Below are positions 27,796 to 36,487 of a DNA stretch of 40,139 nucleotides, piece by piece (the first letter of the stretch is position 1; every line of letters starts with the position of its first letter). This DNA comes from Spirochaetota bacterium (GTDB lineage Bacteria; Spirochaetota; Brevinematia; DTOW01). The notes below the pieces were generated by a model. The model saw nothing but the letters and a program-made list of their open reading frames with translations. It did not search any database and was not told the origin of the DNA. A program made the translations under genes and the position numbers. The stretch lies in contig JANXAC010000014.1 in NCBI GenBank assembly GCA_025061835.1, positions 1 through 40,139 of the forward strand. The letters are read 5' to 3'.

Positions 27796-28467
27796 ATGAG
27801 TTCTATAGTTGTATTTACAATAATATTTACTTTCTTTTTACAAAGTTTTCTGTTTCCTCAAACACAATCTCTTCTTGAAAATACCAATATAACCTCATCA
27901 CCGGTTGTAAGTGAAGATGCGATCCTCTTCATAGTAACGAATCAAGCAAAATTTGTGAAGCTACTCCTTGAAAGTGAGGGATGGAAACCTGTTAATATGA
28001 ACTACGACGAGAGATCAAGAATGTGGTATTACCTTTACGAGAAAGAACTCAAAAAAGGTAAGTATAGGTATAAGATCGTAGTTGATGGTATTATTTTTAC
28101 TGATCCACTTAATCTAAATAGAGAACCTGATGGTATAGGTGGTTTTTTCTCTGTTTTTGAACTTAAAAATGATCTTGAGATTTTTAGAAAAAATCCAAAG
28201 TATCTAGGTAATGGTTATTATGAATTCAGATACAAAAATTTGGATGCTAAAAAAGTTGTGATGTCTGGAAATTTTAATAATTGGAACCCTTATGAACTTG
28301 AGATGAAGAGAGAATCTGGAGGTTTATGGAAGATAAGGCTATACCTTCCTAAAGGAACATACTACTATCAATTCATAGTTGATGATGAGATAGTCCCTGA
28401 TCCTTTGAACCCTAAAACTATCAGAGATAAACATGGTAATGTAGTGAATGTGATTGAAGTCAATTAA
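27796..28467 (+). CDS. Secreted protein with two glycogen-binding (CBM48/AMPK-type) domains
   Basis: The 223-residue protein has an N-terminal signal peptide (about 1-25, SIVVFTIIFTFFLQSFLFPQ). It is followed by two tandem modules of the AMPK glycogen-binding/CBM48 type (about 38-118 and 133-223). The second is canonical, with VVMSGNFNNWNPYELEM, GLWKIRLYLPKGTYYYQFIVDDEIVPDPLNP. The first keeps WYYLYEKELKKGKYRYKIVVDG..FTDPLN but has lost the N-x-W signature. There is no catalytic domain, so it probably binds a surface or periplasmic polysaccharide, or acts as a structural module. The ATG lacks a ribosome binding site, and AT-rich promoter-like sequence lies within about ten bases of it, so the mRNA may be leaderless. 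The next gene follows after 47 bases. Confidence 0.85.
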   Translation: MSSIVVFTIIFTFFLQSFLFPQTQSLLENTNITSSPVVSEDAILFIVTNQAKFVKLLLESEGWKPVNMNYDERSRMWYYLYEKELKKGKYRYKIVVDGIIFTDPLNLNREPDGIGGFFSVFELKNDLEIFRKNPKYLGNGYYEFRYKNLDAKKVVMSGNFNNWNPYELEMKRESGGLWKIRLYLPKGTYYYQFIVDDEIVPDPLNPKTIRDKHGNVVNVIEVN

Positions 28468-28514
28468 GAGTAGTTGAAATCCGAAAATCTGTAAGGAGAA
28501 CCAAGGAGGGTTTT

Positions 28515-28805
28515 ATGAGTGAGTATGTTAGAGTGGATGGAGTTGGTGGCCCACCAAATGAATACTACATAAACAATAGAACCTACAGAGAGAATAACAA
28601 AAATATTTCAGAAAGGATAAAAGAAGAGAATATTAAGGCTGAAATTGAAAGGGAGAGAGAAAAAGAAATCAAGGATAGATTGAAGAAATCAATAATAAGC
28701 GAAGATGACCTTAAAATTCTTCTACTTGTCTTTGGTTCAAAGGGAGATTCAACTCTTCTAGAACAAGTTGTTGAAGAAAAGAAGAAAGAGAGTAGAGTTA
28801 TCTAG
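28515..28805 (+). CDS. Small charged protein of unknown function
   Basis: I do not recognise this 96-residue protein. It starts with a polar segment (VDGVGGPPNEYYINNRTYRENN), continues as a highly charged helix rich in K and E (about 30-60), has a short leucine-rich stretch (DDLKILLLVFGSKG) and ends in a basic-acidic helix. The Shine-Dalgarno sequence AAGGAGGG before the ATG is strong, and the codon use matches its neighbours, so it is probably real. It follows the secreted CBM48-like gene by 47 bases, in the same direction. Its last eight bases overlap the convergent ndk gene. Confidence 0.7.
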   Translation: MSEYVRVDGVGGPPNEYYINNRTYRENNKNISERIKEENIKAEIEREREKEIKDRLKKSIISEDDLKILLLVFGSKGDSTLLEQVVEEKKKESRVI

Positions 28806-29199
28806 ATGGAAAGAAAAAGTTTATCTCACGGATTGCTGATACTTCTGAGTCGGATGCGTGTATAGCATTTCTAGGTAGTTCCTCTCCATATGTGTTTCTT
28901 ATTGTCCCCGGCTTTGATTTTTTAGGATCTGTATCACCTACTAATTCTCTTAGCCTTGTTACTGCATTTTCACCTTCAACTACTAGTGCTACTATAGGAC
29001 CCGATGTCATAAATCTAACAAGCCTATCAAAAAATTCTTTACCAATATGTTCTTTGTAGAATTCGACTGCTTTCTCTTTACTTAACCTGACCATTATCAT
29101 ATCAACTATCTCAAAATGTCTTTCTAGTATTGATATAACTTCTCCAACCTTCTTCTTCTCAACAACGTCTGGTTTTATTATCGCAAGTGTCCTGTTCAT
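28798..29199 (-). CDS. ndk: Nucleoside diphosphate kinase
   Basis: The 133-residue enzyme transfers the gamma-phosphate between nucleoside triphosphates and diphosphates through a phosphohistidine. The N-terminus RTLAIIKPDVV contains K9, and the active-site histidine H114 lies in RNAIHASDS. RFMTSGPIVALVVEGENAV and GDTDPKKSKPGTIRNTYG are the other conserved blocks. It is a few residues shorter than usual at the C-terminus. GGAG lies only one base before the ATG, so the ribosome binding site is poorly spaced. It follows miaB by 23 bases on the minus strand and probably shares its transcript. The 3' end overlaps the convergent small gene. Confidence 0.96.
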   Translation of the reverse strand: MNRTLAIIKPDVVEKKKVGEVISILERHFEIVDMIMVRLSKEKAVEFYKEHIGKEFFDRLVRFMTSGPIVALVVEGENAVTRLRELVGDTDPKKSKPGTIRNTYGEELPRNAIHASDSEVSAIREINFFFPSR

Positions 29200-29222
29200 A
29201 CTCCGTTAATTATATTCAAACT

Positions 29223-30533
29223 TTATTGAGTAATACCAACTTCATTCCTAACAAGTGAGCCTATTAAAGTGTTGCCAGATAAGTCATCAACTCTAACATT
29301 AACGAACTTGCCTATTAAGGTAGTATCTCCTTCAAAAGCGACCATCTTGTTGTAAGCTGTTCTGCCAAGTAGCTGCCCTTCATACTTACCTCTTTCCTCA
29401 ACCAAAACTTCAAACTCCTTACCAACATCCATTAAATTACTATCTCTACTTATTTTGTGTTGTAGTTCTATCAGTCTTTGGATCCTTTCAACCTTAACCT
29501 CTTCTGGGACTTGATCCGGCATTGTTGCAGCAGGTGTCCCAACCTTCGGATTGAATATAAACATATACGAGAAATCAAACCTAACTTCTTCTACTAGTTT
29601 CAGGGTCATTTCAAAGTCTTCTTCTGTCTCGGAGGGAAAACCTACAATTATGTCAGTAGATATAGAGGCGTCAGGCATCCTATTTCTTATATATTCTATC
29701 ATCCTAACGTAATACTCATAAGTATATCCTCGCTTCATAAGTTTCAGTATTCTGTTAGAACCACTTTGGACAGGTAGATGAAAGTATCTACAAACTTTCT
29801 CAAGTTCAGAGATCCTATCAATCAGGTCTTCTTTGAAGTTAATAGGATGTGAGGTAAGAAATCTTATTCTCTTTATACCTTCAATCTTATTGACCTCAGT
29901 AAGAAGCTCTTTAAAACTTGTTCCAATGTCTCTTCCATAGGAATTTATGTTTTGTCCAAGTAGCATTACTTCTACAACACCTTCATCAACTAACCTCTTT
30001 ATATCCTCAATTATCTCATTCAGGGGTCTGCTGACTTCCTTCCCTCTAGTTTTGGGAACAATACAGTAAGTACAAGAGTGATTACATCCGTGTATCACGG
30101 TGACAAATGCTTTGAAAGGATACTGATAATCAACTGTAGCAGGAAGAAACTCATATCTGTCCATTCTTACATCTACTACATAACTATCCCTACTTAAGAT
30201 ATGACTTATCATTTTACTACGGTTGTATGTTCCAAAGACACCATCTATATGTGGAGCAAACTCAAACAGCTTCTTACCCCAGCTTTGAGCCATGCATCCA
30301 GTTATATATATTTTCAAATCAGGTTTTTTTGACTTTAATCCTTTGAGATATCCAAGCCTGCCTAAAACTCTTTCTTCTGCTGTGTTTCTCACACTACAGG
30401 TGTTTATTACAACAACATCAGCATCCTCTTCCTTATCTGCTTCAACAAGTCCAGCATCCTTAAGTATCTTCTTAACCTCAAATGAGTCGGAAAGATTCAT
30501 CTGACAACCATATGTCTCTATGAAGAATTTCAT
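29223..30533 (-). CDS. miaB: tRNA-2-methylthio-N6-isopentenyladenosine synthase
   Basis: The protein (436 residues from the chosen start) is a radical-SAM methylthiotransferase that adds the 2-methylthio group to i6A37 of tRNAs. The N-terminal UPF0004 domain provides C10, C46 and C80 for one 4Fe-4S cluster. The radical-SAM motif CNHSCTYC (C150, C154, C157) holds the other. A C-terminal TRAM domain (about 370-432) binds tRNA. The start MKFFIETYGCQMN is typical of MiaB rather than RimO or MtaB. An in-frame TTG four codons upstream is rejected in favour of ATG 30533. It is followed closely by ndk. miaA is not in the window. Confidence 0.95.
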   Translation of the reverse strand: MKFFIETYGCQMNLSDSFEVKKILKDAGLVEADKEEDADVVVINTCSVRNTAEERVLGRLGYLKGLKSKKPDLKIYITGCMAQSWGKKLFEFAPHIDGVFGTYNRSKMISHILSRDSYVVDVRMDRYEFLPATVDYQYPFKAFVTVIHGCNHSCTYCIVPKTRGKEVSRPLNEIIEDIKRLVDEGVVEVMLLGQNINSYGRDIGTSFKELLTEVNKIEGIKRIRFLTSHPINFKEDLIDRISELEKVCRYFHLPVQSGSNRILKLMKRGYTYEYYVRMIEYIRNRMPDASISTDIIVGFPSETEEDFEMTLKLVEEVRFDFSYMFIFNPKVGTPAATMPDQVPEEVKVERIQRLIELQHKISRDSNLMDVGKEFEVLVEERGKYEGQLLGRTAYNKMVAFEGDTTLIGKFVNVRVDDLSGNTLIGSLVRNEVGITQ

Positions 30534-30805
30534 ACTTCTCACCAATTCCTATCAACATTATAAGAGATTATCAAATTAATTTCTACTTTACGACCGTGGC
30601 TAGAGTAGATTCTAATTTCTATTAGGTGAAAGGTAAGGTTCCAGATTTTTACTTACGCATTCTCTTTATCTCTAATTCGTTAATCACAGAATTTCGCTTC
30701 ATATCATAACACTTAAGTGTCCGTTAAGAAGGAGATTTACTCATTAAGATGGAAATTGACACCTAGTTGTGAGTTCTAGCCTACCATGTTTTACATTGAG
30801 TTTTA
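30534..30805. other. Divergent miaB/rrf2 gap with 12-base palindrome
   Basis: This region contains promoters for both directions but no supported gene. The palindrome ACACTTAAGTGT (30709-30720) is perfect over 12 bases and lies about 90 bases upstream of the Rrf2 -35 box. Operator function is an inference. Confidence 0.35.
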
Positions 30806-30843
30806 TTGACTATACACTATATTTATGTTAAAATTCTTATAGT
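30806..30843 (+). promoter_or_regulatory. rrf2 promoter with possible operator half-sites
   Basis: TTGACT (30806-30811) and TAAAAT (30829-30834) have the ideal 17-base spacer, the best housekeeping promoter in the window. ACTATA occurs at 30809-30814 and 30816-30821, and its complement TATAGT at 30838-30843, bracketing the -10 box. Rrf2 regulators commonly repress their own promoter, so this is a candidate operator. Confidence 0.6.
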
Positions 30844-30856
30844 TTAGGAGGAAATT

Positions 30857-31321
30857 ATGATAAGGGTATCAACTAGGGTATTATATGGTCTCAGAGCCAT
30901 AATATATATAGGTGTTAACAAGGACAAATGGCCTATTTCTCTTAATGAGGTATCAGTAAACCAAAACATACCACTAAGGTATATAGAGCAAATTTTTATT
31001 AGATTCAGGAAGGCGGGTATAGTTAAGAGTATCAGAGGGGTGAATGGAGGTTATATATTGAGAGACAATTTTGAACAAATATCACTACTTGAAATAGTTG
31101 AAACAGCAGATAGTAAGATAAGCCTTGCGTGGTGTCTTGCTCCTTCATCCAAAAGAAAATGTCCTATTGTGGAGGATTGTGTAGTTGCACATATATGGTC
31201 TGAACTAGGTAAGAATATAAGGGAATATCTTAGTAGAATAACTCTAGGTGAGTTAATAGAGAAAGCAAAGGATACGAATTTCATACAGATGATCCAGAAT
31301 ATGGGGGTCAGACAATATTAA
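30857..31321 (+). CDS. Rrf2-family transcriptional regulator with three cysteines
   Basis: The 154-residue regulator has an N-terminal winged helix-turn-helix (about 1-70: RVSTRVLYGLRAIIYIG, SLNEVSVNQNIPLRYIEQIFIRFRKAGIVKSIRGVNGGYIL). The three cysteines C93, C102 and C108 are in the region where IscR, NsrR and RsrR-type proteins bind an Fe-S cluster. The spacing C-x8-C-x5-C differs slightly from IscR (C-x5-C-x5-C). A cluster-based sensor of iron, NO or redox state is therefore likely but not proven. AGGAGG lies six bases before the ATG. No isc or suf gene is near. The stop codon directly abuts the stop of the convergent gene. Confidence 0.9.
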   Translation: MIRVSTRVLYGLRAIIYIGVNKDKWPISLNEVSVNQNIPLRYIEQIFIRFRKAGIVKSIRGVNGGYILRDNFEQISLLEIVETADSKISLAWCLAPSSKRKCPIVEDCVVAHIWSELGKNIREYLSRITLGELIEKAKDTNFIQMIQNMGVRQY

Positions 31322-32497
31322 TTAGAAACTTATCCTATCAAAGCAAATTATTAACATCTTTTCAGGGGAAAAATGCTTACTTGTAGCCGGGAATATAGTT
31401 ATATCACTACTAAACGGAACATCTTTTGATGAGGTTTTAGTTGTATCTTTGGCTATGTAGAATTTGAAGTCTTTTATTTTTAGCCCTTCTCTGTAAAACT
31501 CTTCGTTCTTCTTTTTTATGAATGTATCCTCGTCGTCCGGAACTACAGGTCCTATAAATCCCTCTACCCCACTTACAACATCAGGAAGTTCGTAGTTCTT
31601 TCTATACTCCTTGTAGTTTAGTATCTCAAGTGTTGCATTTTTATCAGTCTCTGTAAGATCGCTACCTTTTATAAGATCCTTTATAATTGATATTATGTCC
31701 GAACTTCTCTTATCAATTGGATGAAAAAACCAGTCAATATCTACAAGAAACTCCTCAATACCTATCTCTTGTCCGATGAATATTTCCTTAATTTCTTCAA
31801 TACTTTCGGCTCTGACTATATCGAAAACTAAATCATATAGATACTTTTCTGAGTAATGACTTACTTTAAGTCTTTCAACTAATCTGCTTGCAAGTCTTAC
31901 AACATTCTCGGCTTTTATCGCCTTTAGAAACAAAGAGTTAATATTGCTGACTATTATCGTAGACTTTTTGTGATGTATCTTTCTAAGTATCATTATAGGT
32001 GTGTTTGCAAAATCTAGTAATCTGTTTATAACTTCCTTCTGATAGGATAGTAGCCTACTCTTCTCAATGTCTTGTTCATAAACATTAGTTAGTATTATGT
32101 TTATAGTTTTTCCTATGTCTCCAAACTCATCTTCAAAAGGTAATATATGGTATATACCTGTATCGTCTTTGTGGATGCCTTTGAATAAGTTTTCAATGAA
32201 TGATGATTTTCTTGTATCTTGGTCACTATATATTTTTGAAACCAGTGATTTATACTCTTCCTGATATATCTTTAGAAAGTTCCTGTATCTTAAAAAATAG
32301 GTGATTGATAGGAAAATTCCTGCTCCTAGAGACAATAAAAACATTGGTATTCCGAAGAAAATTAGGAAGGTCTGAAATCCTACGGTATTCAAGTTTTGAC
32401 TCAGGAACACAACTAGGAAGTAAAGGATTACGAGTATTATTACAAAAGACAATCCTGATATTATTATTGCTAACTTAATGTAGTTTCTTATGGTCAT
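31322..32497 (-). CDS. Two-helix membrane protein of unknown function, partner of the ExbB-like gene
   Basis: I do not recognise this 391-residue protein. Two strong membrane helices (about 9-33 and 41-68) are followed by about 320 residues of cytoplasmic or periplasmic, mixed-charge, helix-rich sequence. No kinase, phosphatase or HAMP signature is visible. It starts three bases after the ExbB-like stop and is surely co-transcribed and probably coupled. An ExbD/TolR gene would be expected at this place; those proteins are about 140 residues with one N-terminal helix and a conserved Asp, which this protein does not match. It may be a dedicated partner of the ExbB-like protein. Its stop abuts the rrf2 stop. 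Confidence 0.7.
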   Translation of the reverse strand: MTIRNYIKLAIIISGLSFVIILVILYFLVVFLSQNLNTVGFQTFLIFFGIPMFLLSLGAGIFLSITYFLRYRNFLKIYQEEYKSLVSKIYSDQDTRKSSFIENLFKGIHKDDTGIYHILPFEDEFGDIGKTINIILTNVYEQDIEKSRLLSYQKEVINRLLDFANTPIMILRKIHHKKSTIIVSNINSLFLKAIKAENVVRLASRLVERLKVSHYSEKYLYDLVFDIVRAESIEEIKEIFIGQEIGIEEFLVDIDWFFHPIDKRSSDIISIIKDLIKGSDLTETDKNATLEILNYKEYRKNYELPDVVSGVEGFIGPVVPDDEDTFIKKKNEEFYREGLKIKDFKFYIAKDTTKTSSKDVPFSSDITIFPATSKHFSPEKMLIICFDRISF

Positions 32498-32500
32498 TCT

Positions 32501-33139
32501 TCACCATATACTCTTGGATGATGACATAAGAAGTAGTATTTCGGTTACATTAGCTTCTATCTCCTCAATTATCTCTTGAGACTTGTTTGCTAGATAGTTA
32601 TAGAGTATCAGTAGTGGAATAGCGACTATGAGTCCTGCTGCAGTTGTTATGAGCGCTTCTGCTATACCAGTCAAAAGTTCTGATGGTGATGCAAGCCCTT
32701 TCTCTGCTAGAACAGAAGTTGCTTTTATCATTCCTAAAACAGTTCCGAGTAGTCCAAGCATAGGTGAAACTGTAACCATCGTTCCAAGAAGGTATAGGTA
32801 TCTGTTCACTATTGGCATCTCTATCTTAGCGATGTCCTGTATAGACCTCTCAATTTCCTCTTTGCTCAAACCTTTTAGATAAACATCAATAGCAGTTCTC
32901 AGAATGTTTGAAGATACTGTCTTTTCAGTGTCGCATATTGCAAGTATGTCTCTGACATTACCTTTTTCTATTTTCTCCTTAGCTATACTAAAGAGTTTTT
33001 TTGTTGATCTTCTTAGATTTGTTAGGAAGAAATATCTTTCTATTGATATAGAGACACCGATTATGGAGGCGATCAGTATGAAAACCATAACTATTCCGCC
33101 TCTTGATAGATAATCAAAAGCAGATGCTATCCAATCCAT
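32501..33139 (-). CDS. MotA/TolQ/ExbB-family proton channel protein
   Basis: The protein (212 residues from the chosen start) has three membrane segments: residues about 14-35 (GGIVMVFILIASIIGVSISIERYF), about 113-135, and about 155-185. The second and third contain the family hallmark LYLLGTMVTVSPMLGLLGTVLGMIKA and ITTAAGLIVAIPLLILYNYL. Such proteins form the pentameric stator that conducts protons and drives TonB/TolA or flagella-like movement. The length and pattern fit ExbB/TolQ better than MotA. The ATG at 33139 follows AGAGGG; an upstream TTG (33190) is rejected. No ExbD/TolR, TonB or TolA homologue is adjacent. Confidence 0.9.
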   Translation of the reverse strand: MDWIASAFDYLSRGGIVMVFILIASIIGVSISIERYFFLTNLRRSTKKLFSIAKEKIEKGNVRDILAICDTEKTVSSNILRTAIDVYLKGLSKEEIERSIQDIAKIEMPIVNRYLYLLGTMVTVSPMLGLLGTVLGMIKATSVLAEKGLASPSELLTGIAEALITTAAGLIVAIPLLILYNYLANKSQEIIEEIEANVTEILLLMSSSKSIW

Positions 33140-33425
33140 ATTTAGCCCTCTTCTGTAGGAATTTTCTAGGTTTGGTTGGGTATTATTCAACTATAAGATT
33201 CTGGAGTTTGTAGATGAGTTTGGTAATAACTTAATAAAAACATCCTCCTATATCGTAAAATAAAGACAGAATGAAAAATATATGACAGATAGAAGAACTA
33301 TAGATCACTTTGTCAAAGACTTTCTACGAGGGGATTGAGAGTTACCTGGGTAAGTTATGAGAACGATTTATACAGAATGCTCTTCAACAAAAAATACCAA
33401 ACTCTTGACTGAACTTCAGTAAAAT

Positions 33426-34778
33426 TTATGTTATTTTATGTATTATGATGCCAACTATTATGAGTATGGAATTTATCCTGACGAGGTTAGCAGTCAGTAG
33501 GTCAAGCATCCCTTTTTGAATGTAGTTATCCTTGAAAGCCCACTTTATGTTATTTATAGCGTGAGTTATGGATAATAGTGATATTAGAGTCCATATAGGT
33601 AGTAATCCTAATATTACTGCAACTACCAATGACACATAAGCAGAAATTACTAGAAAAGCGTAGTAATACTTTGATAGTTCAGGACCTAGTATTCCTGCAA
33701 ATGTTCTGTATCCAGAGTTTATATCATCTTGGATGTCTCTCATATTATTTCCGTGAAGTATAGCAACGACGAGTAGAGATATTGGTAAGAATGATATTAA
33801 AACATTCCAATTCAGAATAGTAGTTTGAACAAAGTAAGAGCCAAAGGCAATTCCTGTCCAAGCAAGAAATACTGCCAGATCACCAAGTCCTACATACTTA
33901 AAACCAAAACCTATAAATGTGTAGAAAAGTCCTAAGACACCACCAAGTATAACAAGATACAAAAATATCATATTGAAGCCTATCAAATACCATATAATTG
34001 CCGCTATGCCGATAGAGACTAATATCAGAATTGTTCCTAATGTTAAGACTTCGCTAGGCTTTAGTATGTTTTCTACAAGCACTCTACTAGAACCTAGCGT
34101 TTTCCAAGTGTCTGCTCCTCTTCTGTGGTCAAAGTAATCCGATATTGCATTAACACCGAGATGAACTGTTATCGCACCAAACAGTGTCAAAGCAAATTTT
34201 AGAATATCAACTAGTGGTGCTAGTAAAGTTCCTATTATAACAGCACCTATCGTCGCAACTAGTGACCAAGGTCTGGTTGCCTGAATATAATACTTTATCC
34301 TTGGTTCGTTTGACATTTCTCTGGCAAGTTGTTCTCTAGTGTAGTTATCAAAATTAACTTCAAATCTGGGTATCCATCCCTCAGTAAAGTAGCTTACATA
34401 CAATTTCTTTAATTTCAACTTTACGACCACTGTGTTCGGGTTGGATCTAAGGAACGGGACGATCGGAAAGTTTTTCCTTGTTACTATTGACCTTTCTGGA
34501 GTTTTATCAGAATCTCCTATTATTTCCGCTTCAGCAAATCCTTGAATAAACTCGGTTGGTTCGTTCTTTTCAATTACGAAGAAGATATCTTTGTTTTCTA
34601 GAATGTTCTTGTATGCGTGACCGTCTTTCTCAAGAATTACATATATATCTCCACCATCTTCACCATAAAAAACTTTTGTTGACCAAACATTACACTTGCT
34701 GTCCTTTGTAGTTAATGTTATAGTATTATTCTTCTTGATGATCTTTGATATCGTTTTTATCTTATCTTTCTCGGTCAT
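33426..34778 (-). CDS. Fusion of a PNPOx-like split-barrel domain and a UbiA/MenA-type prenyltransferase
   Basis: The 450-residue protein has two parts. Residues about 5-140 resemble the pyridoxamine 5'-phosphate oxidase-like FMN-binding split barrel (NTITLTTKDSKCNVWSTKVFYGEDGGDIYVILEKDGHAYKNI...). Residues about 160-450 form a polytopic UbiA prenyltransferase, with the first Asp-rich motif N210-x3-D214-YF-D217-HRRGAD and the second NNMRDIQDD (344-352). These motifs and the HLGVNAISDYFDHRRGADT context are closest to MenA, which prenylates 1,4-dihydroxy-2-naphthoate in menaquinone synthesis, or a related prenyltransferase. GAGG precedes the ATG. No other men gene is near. The fused domain might bind a flavin, a quinone precursor or be structural; that is unknown. 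Confidence 0.85.
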   Translation of the reverse strand: MTEKDKIKTISKIIKKNNTITLTTKDSKCNVWSTKVFYGEDGGDIYVILEKDGHAYKNILENKDIFFVIEKNEPTEFIQGFAEAEIIGDSDKTPERSIVTRKNFPIVPFLRSNPNTVVVKLKLKKLYVSYFTEGWIPRFEVNFDNYTREQLAREMSNEPRIKYYIQATRPWSLVATIGAVIIGTLLAPLVDILKFALTLFGAITVHLGVNAISDYFDHRRGADTWKTLGSSRVLVENILKPSEVLTLGTILILVSIGIAAIIWYLIGFNMIFLYLVILGGVLGLFYTFIGFGFKYVGLGDLAVFLAWTGIAFGSYFVQTTILNWNVLISFLPISLLVVAILHGNNMRDIQDDINSGYRTFAGILGPELSKYYYAFLVISAYVSLVVAVILGLLPIWTLISLLSITHAINNIKWAFKDNYIQKGMLDLLTANLVRINSILIIVGIIIHKIT

Positions 34779-34885
34779 ATCTTGCCTCTAGTTGATAGAA
34801 TTTTTAATACGAAATCTTCAACATTACAAGTTAAGTTCCTTGCGTAGTAGGTTTTCTAGTATATTTTGGAAGCGCATAGTGGTTT

Positions 34886-36451
34886 TTATCTTACAGTTTC
34901 AACTATGCGTGTTTCTCTAATTAGAGTCACTTTTATCTGTCCTGGGAATGATATTTCTTCATAAATTCTCTTAGCGATATTTTTAGCCATCAGTTTTGCT
35001 TCCTCGTCTGATACTTTTTCGCTATCAACGAATACTCTTAACTCTCTACCTGCCTGTATAGCATAAGCTTTCTCTACATTTGGCATTGATGTTGCTATTC
35101 TTTCTAGGTTCTCAAGTCTCTTTATATAGTTCTCAATGTTTTCTTTCCTAGCACCTGGTCTTGCGGCTGATATAGCGTCTGCTACTGCTAATATACTAGC
35201 CTCTATGTATAATGGTTCAACTTCGCCGTGATGTGAAGCAATAGCATTTACTATTCTATCAGAATAGCCCCAAGACTTCGCTAGGTTAGCACCTACAATA
35301 GCATGTCCTCCTTCTGCGTTTTCATATACCTTCCCAATGTCGTGTAGTAGCCCAGATTTCTTTGCATTATTTATTGTTAAACTGTCTAAACCTAGCTCCT
35401 CTGCTATTCTCTCGGCTATTATAGCAACTTCAATAGAGTGGTGAAGAACATTCTGTGAATAACTATGCTTAAACTTCATCTTCCCTACATACCTGTATTC
35501 ATCGTTTGACATAGGTTGAATGCCTAACTTTAAGTAAGTTTCTTCACCAATCTTGTATAATTCATTCTCAAAGTCTTTGGTAACTCTCTCAAAAACCTCT
35601 TCTATTGTTGTAGGATGTATTCTTCCATCTTCCAAGAGTTTGTTAAGTGTTCTAGCGGCGATTTCTCTTCTTAAGGGGTCAAAACTTGAGAGAACTACCA
35701 CATTCGGAGTATCGTCAATTATAACATCAACACCCGTGATCATCTCAAACGCTCTTATATTCCTTCCCTCTCTGCCTATTATCCTACCTTTCATATCGTC
35801 GTTTGGGAGATTAACAGTTGAGACAACATTGTCATTCACAACATCCAGAGCTATTCTCTGGATTGCGTCAATCAATATCTTTCTTGCTTTCTCGTTTGCT
35901 ATCTGTTTGTATTCATTCTCTATCTTGCTGACAACTTCAAGTGAAGATATTTCAACTTCTTTCTTTATGCTTTCCAAAAGTAGATTTCTAGCCTCTTCTT
36001 CTGTCATTGATGCTATTCTTTGAAGATCCTGATTTATCTTTTCTTTTAGTGATAGAACTTGAGACTCTAGATCTTTGATTTCTTTTTCTTTTATAGATAT
36101 TTCTTTTTCTCTTCTCTGAAGATATACTTCCTTTCGTTCTAGTAGTTCCTCTTTACTAGAGAGTCTTTTTTCAAGCATCTGTAGGTCTCTACGAATATTT
36201 CTGAGGTCTTTCTCTACATCGTTTCTGTATGAGTTTATTTCTTCCTTTGCAGAGGAAAGGAATTTATTCTTAAGTTCCTCTGCTTCCTTGTATGCAAGAT
36301 TTATAAGATTTTCTTTCTCTTCTACTGCACTGTTTATTATGGCTTCCGCTCTTTCTTTCGCTTTTATTATCCTCAATCTATCTAGTATCAAGAATATTCC
36401 TGATGTTAAGAGTGCAGATATAAAAGAAGCTATGGCAATCTCTAACCACAT
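34886..36451 (-). CDS. rny: Ribonuclease Y
   Basis: The 521-residue endoribonuclease is membrane anchored and initiates mRNA decay. It has an N-terminal helix (about 3-24), a long coiled coil (about 30-190, K/E-rich), a KH domain (about 215-275, MKGRIIGREGRNIRAFEMITGVD), an HD metal phosphohydrolase domain (about 330-430) with the HD pair in SGLLHDIGKV (near 369), and a conserved C-terminal region ending in FPGQIKVTLIRETRIVE. The length is the family norm (about 520). AGGAG precedes the ATG. It is followed 107 bases upstream on the same strand by the UbiA fusion, and preceded by the DUF1015 gene after 36 bases, so DUF1015 and rny probably form an operon. Confidence 0.97.
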   Translation of the reverse strand: MWLEIAIASFISALLTSGIFLILDRLRIIKAKERAEAIINSAVEEKENLINLAYKEAEELKNKFLSSAKEEINSYRNDVEKDLRNIRRDLQMLEKRLSSKEELLERKEVYLQRREKEISIKEKEIKDLESQVLSLKEKINQDLQRIASMTEEEARNLLLESIKKEVEISSLEVVSKIENEYKQIANEKARKILIDAIQRIALDVVNDNVVSTVNLPNDDMKGRIIGREGRNIRAFEMITGVDVIIDDTPNVVVLSSFDPLRREIAARTLNKLLEDGRIHPTTIEEVFERVTKDFENELYKIGEETYLKLGIQPMSNDEYRYVGKMKFKHSYSQNVLHHSIEVAIIAERIAEELGLDSLTINNAKKSGLLHDIGKVYENAEGGHAIVGANLAKSWGYSDRIVNAIASHHGEVEPLYIEASILAVADAISAARPGARKENIENYIKRLENLERIATSMPNVEKAYAIQAGRELRVFVDSEKVSDEEAKLMAKNIAKRIYEEISFPGQIKVTLIRETRIVETVR

Positions 36452-36487
36452 GGTATTTCTCCTAAAGTATTTTTTTAGAGCAATTAA

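Noticed and set aside
33187-33249. Minus-strand AGGAGG directly followed by an ATG and an 18-codon frame, upstream of the ExbB-like gene.
   Set aside because: There is no spacing between the Shine-Dalgarno sequence and the ATG, and the peptide is too short and uninformative to call.
33408-33420. Palindrome ACTGAA-C-TTCAGT just after the UbiA-fusion stop, as a terminator.
   Set aside because: The stem is short with almost no loop, and no T-run follows on the minus strand.
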